6,793 nucleotides of DNA from the NCBI GenBank assembly GCA_030426065.1, contig JAUHZH010000121.1:1-6793 (forward strand), in the 5' to 3' direction. Positions 5,258 through 6,793 of the stretch are shown one piece after another. Source of the DNA: Gammaproteobacteria bacterium (lineage in GTDB: Bacteria; Pseudomonadota; Gammaproteobacteria; Xanthomonadales; Marinicellaceae). The notes under the pieces were generated by a model. The model made no database searches. It was given only the letters and a program-made list of their open reading frames with translations, and was not told where the DNA came from. Every line of letters begins with the position of its first letter. Position 1 is the first letter of the stretch. The position numbers and the translations under genes are program-made.

Positions 5258-5812
5258 TTATTTCGCTAAGCTTTTCACCCACACTTCATAAGCATCCATA
5301 AAGCCTTGAAGAAAATTTTTGGTTGACTCGTTGATCATGGAACCTTGGTCATCAAACAACTGCCCTGCATTGCCAATATAGGCCTCTGGTTGAGCCATGG
5401 CAGGCATGTTCAAAAAGGTCAAAGACTGCCTGAGGTGGTGATTGGCTCCAAATCCACCAAGCGCTCCGATGGCCACGCTGACCACAGCTGCGGGTTTTCC
5501 ACTCCACGCACTTTGGCCATAGGGACGTGATCCCACATCCAGCGCATTTTTTAAAGCCGCAGGAATCGAGCGATTGTATTCCGGTGTTAAAAAAAGCACC
5601 GCATCGGCCGCTTGGATTTGTTCGCGAAAATCAATCCACTGCTGGGGTTGTTTGTCTTCTAAATCTTCATTAAAAAACGGCAGAGAACCAATTTCAATCA
5701 GCTCAAATGCCAGATCATCTGATGCCAGACTCATGAGGGTTTGTGCTGTTTTTAAATTATATGATTCCTTGCGCAATGAACCGACAATCACTGCCACTTT
5801 GTATTTTTTCAT
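5258..5812 (-). CDS. NAD(P)H-dependent FMN/quinone reductase (ChrR/YieF/SsuE-like flavodoxin fold)
   Basis: A 184-residue cytosolic flavoprotein of the NADPH-dependent FMN reductase family, which transfers two electrons from NAD(P)H through FMN to quinones, azo dyes, chromate or free flavin. The FMN phosphate loop is GSLRKESYN (11-19), after the first strand YKVAVIV. LPFFNEDLE (44-52) and the hallmark TPEYNRSIPAALKNALDVGS (76-95) mark the flavin and dimer sites. SGKPAAVVSVAIGALGGFGA (104-123) is the second flavin loop. Length and motif order match ChrR/YieF and related quinone reductases better than SsuE, though the exact substrate cannot be told. ATG at 5812 has AGGA 7 nt upstream. It starts 34 bp after the pirin gene, so the two are probably co-transcribed. 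A strong hairpin 31 nt after its stop ends the unit. Confidence 0.93.
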   Translation of the reverse strand: MKKYKVAVIVGSLRKESYNLKTAQTLMSLASDDLAFELIEIGSLPFFNEDLEDKQPQQWIDFREQIQAADAVLFLTPEYNRSIPAALKNALDVGSRPYGQSAWSGKPAAVVSVAIGALGGFGANHHLRQSLTFLNMPAMAQPEAYIGNAGQLFDDQGSMINESTKNFLQGFMDAYEVWVKSLAK

Positions 5813-5846
5813 GTTTTATTCCTGTGTATATTGAATGGGATGGTGT

Positions 5847-6542
5847 TTAGCTTGGAGGTAAATCGAACCACAAGGCAGTCAACCCCTTGTTGCCCGCTTG
5901 GATGGTTATCTGCTCAGTATCTTTTGTACCGAAACCATCGCCGGATTGCAGTTGACCATTGGCCACTTCGCCTTCACCTTCGATCATGTGCAGATAAGCT
6001 GACCGGTCTTTTGTAGACAACACAATGAACTCATTGGGTTTCAAAACCAGGCGGTACAAGTTGGCGTCCTGCATCATTTTCAAAGAACCCTCTCTGCCGT
6101 CAGATGTGACCAATGGCGTTAAAGGCCCTTGCTGCGCGACACTTTTCTGTTCGTACCGGGGCTTTATTCCTTTCACATTGGGCTGAATCCAAATTTGGAG
6201 GAACTTCAGAGGATCCGTTTGACTGGCATTGTATTCACTGTGGGTCACGCCCCTGCCAGCACTCATGATTTGTATGTCCCCTGCAGGCACTTGGTACTGG
6301 TTACCAAAATTGTCTTTGTGCTCAATCACGCCATCCAAAACATAACTGATGATTTCCATGTCTTGGTGGCCATGGGTAGAAAAACCCGCGCCACCCTTGA
6401 CCAGGTCGTCATTGATCACACGCAAAGCAGAAATGCCCATATGTTCGGCATCGTAGTAATGGCCAAAAGAAAATGTGTGTTTGCTTTTCAGCCAACCCAA
6501 GTCAACTGAACCCCGTTCATTAGAGGGTCTGAAGTAATGCAT
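5847..6542 (-). CDS. Pirin family bicupin, YhhW-like (putative quercetin 2,3-dioxygenase)
   Basis: A 231-residue two-domain cupin of the pirin family, equal in length to E. coli YhhW (quercetinase activity in vitro). The first cupin keeps all four metal ligands at H57 and H59 (STHGHQDMEIISYVLDG), H101 and E103 (GRGVTHSEYN), so it should bind a mononuclear divalent metal, usually iron. Further family segments are FRPSNERGSVDLGWLKSKHT (4-23), FSFGHYYD, MGISALRVINDD (35-46) and LKFLQIWIQP (112-121). The second cupin (about 150-231) is less conserved and lacks obvious metal ligands, as usual. The physiological substrate is unknown; detoxification of flavonoids or a redox-sensing role has been suggested for relatives. 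ATG at 6542 has a very strong AGGAGG 5 nt upstream. It is the first gene of a two-gene unit with the FMN reductase, consistent with response to quinone-like or oxidative stress. Confidence 0.95.
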   Translation of the reverse strand: MHYFRPSNERGSVDLGWLKSKHTFSFGHYYDAEHMGISALRVINDDLVKGGAGFSTHGHQDMEIISYVLDGVIEHKDNFGNQYQVPAGDIQIMSAGRGVTHSEYNASQTDPLKFLQIWIQPNVKGIKPRYEQKSVAQQGPLTPLVTSDGREGSLKMMQDANLYRLVLKPNEFIVLSTKDRSAYLHMIEGEGEVANGQLQSGDGFGTKDTEQITIQAGNKGLTALWFDLPPS

Positions 6543-6668
6543 AAATGCCTCCTGCCATCCAATTCATGAATGGCTATTAATTACAATGGAGGCACTATAA
6601 CGTTCTATACATGAATAAAAAATACCATTATTTTGACCAAATCATTCTATATTTTCGAAATTCAAGGG
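6543..6668 (-). promoter_or_regulatory. Leader and putative promoter region of the pirin-reductase operon
   Basis: This A/T-rich gap lies between two minus-strand genes. It holds a strong ribosome site AGGAGG (6553-6548) and a perfect 10-base palindrome ATTCATGAAT (6562-6571). A second CATGAAT core lies at 6610-6616, and an 8-base palindrome TTTCGAAA at 6653-6660. TATAGT (6599-6594, minus) is a 5-of-6 match to a -10 hexamer but has no good -35 at 16-18 bp. The palindromes could be regulator sites, though A/T-rich DNA makes short palindromes common. No hairpin with a T run is seen after the stop of the upstream gene. Confidence 0.35.
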
Positions 6669-6793
6669 TCAGACTGATTTTTTTCCAATGTCCAAAATCT
6701 GCTCACAAAGCAAATGAGCCGCCACACCCAAATTACCCCAATCGGTGACATTCAAATAGAAACTCACCGAACGAACACCGCCCACTTTTAAAT
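6669..6793 (-). CDS. Unidentified protein, C-terminal fragment (40 residues)
   Basis: An open minus-strand frame enters from the window edge and ends at TGA (6671-6669) after 40 codons. It includes VGGVRSVSFYLNVTDWGNLG and then VAAHLLCEQI, ending in a short basic tail (KKSV). It has typical protein composition, TTG-rich leucine codons like the neighbouring genes, and no internal stop, whereas other frames are interrupted. I do not recognise the family. The segment looks like a final strand and helix of a soluble globular enzyme rather than a membrane protein. It lies 126 bp upstream of the pirin start on the same strand, with a likely promoter between, so co-transcription with pirin is not required. 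Confidence 0.6.
   Translation of the reverse strand, partial: LKVGGVRSVSFYLNVTDWGNLGVAAHLLCEQILDIGKKSV

Noticed and set aside
6129..6509. Plus-strand 126-codon frame opposite pirin
   Set aside because: Antisense to a pirin with intact metal ligands; no domain or ribosome site.
6669..6793. Similarity of the edge fragment to the C-terminus of phosphoserine aminotransferase (VGG-R pattern)
   Set aside because: Only three or four residues agree and the following segment differs; not enough to name it.
1..6793. CRISPR array, tRNA or rRNA genes, toxin-antitoxin or defence module
   Set aside because: No regularly spaced direct repeats, no tRNA-like cloverleaf and no protein with such domains were found on either strand.

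Overview
The window looks like chromosomal DNA from a free-living gammaproteobacterium, probably near the Lysobacterales/Marinicella group. Three things point there: moderate GC with frequent TTG leucine codons, a YgdQ-type TerC protein and a CobB-type sirtuin, and above all a secreted beta-helix protein that ends in a DGFESG...W tail, which I recall as common at the C-termini of exported proteins in that group. The taxonomic placement is inference. Coding density is high and the longest gene-free stretch is about 240 bases (1434-1674).

Layout. Bases 1-72 (minus) hold the first codons of a probable SAM-dependent methyltransferase whose start overlaps the stop of the upstream gene. Bases 69-1433 (minus) encode a secreted parallel beta-helix protein. 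Bases 1434-1674 carry its upstream region and most of a palindrome-rich element (about 1516-1696) bounded by imperfect 18-base inverted repeats. I read this as a MITE-like insertion. Its right end supplies the last six codons and the stop of the next gene, a sirtuin deacylase (1675-2415, minus). Only 43 bases away, divergently, lies a Tat-exported, lipoprotein-like M19 dipeptidase homologue (2459-3568, plus). It faces a minus-strand cluster: TerC/YgdQ membrane protein (3610-4362), DUF2200 protein (4392-4757) and an unrecognised four-helix membrane protein (4768-5175). These three are spaced like an operon. A clear hairpin (5200-5226) separates them from a second two-gene operon upstream: a pirin/YhhW-type cupin (5847-6542) followed by an NAD(P)H-dependent FMN/quinone reductase (5258-5812). 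The window ends in the last 40 codons of another minus-strand gene (6669 to the edge) that I cannot name.

How the genes work together. The pirin-reductase pair is a plausible electrophile/quinone stress unit. The four-helix, DUF2200 and TerC genes appear co-transcribed, but only TerC has a proposed role (metal ion export or membrane stress). The sirtuin and dipeptidase share only a short divergent intergenic region. I see no defence system, CRISPR array, RNA gene or phage module. The most unusual structure is the palindromic element that ends the sirtuin gene. The second is an M19 protein lacking the N-terminal HxD metal ligands.
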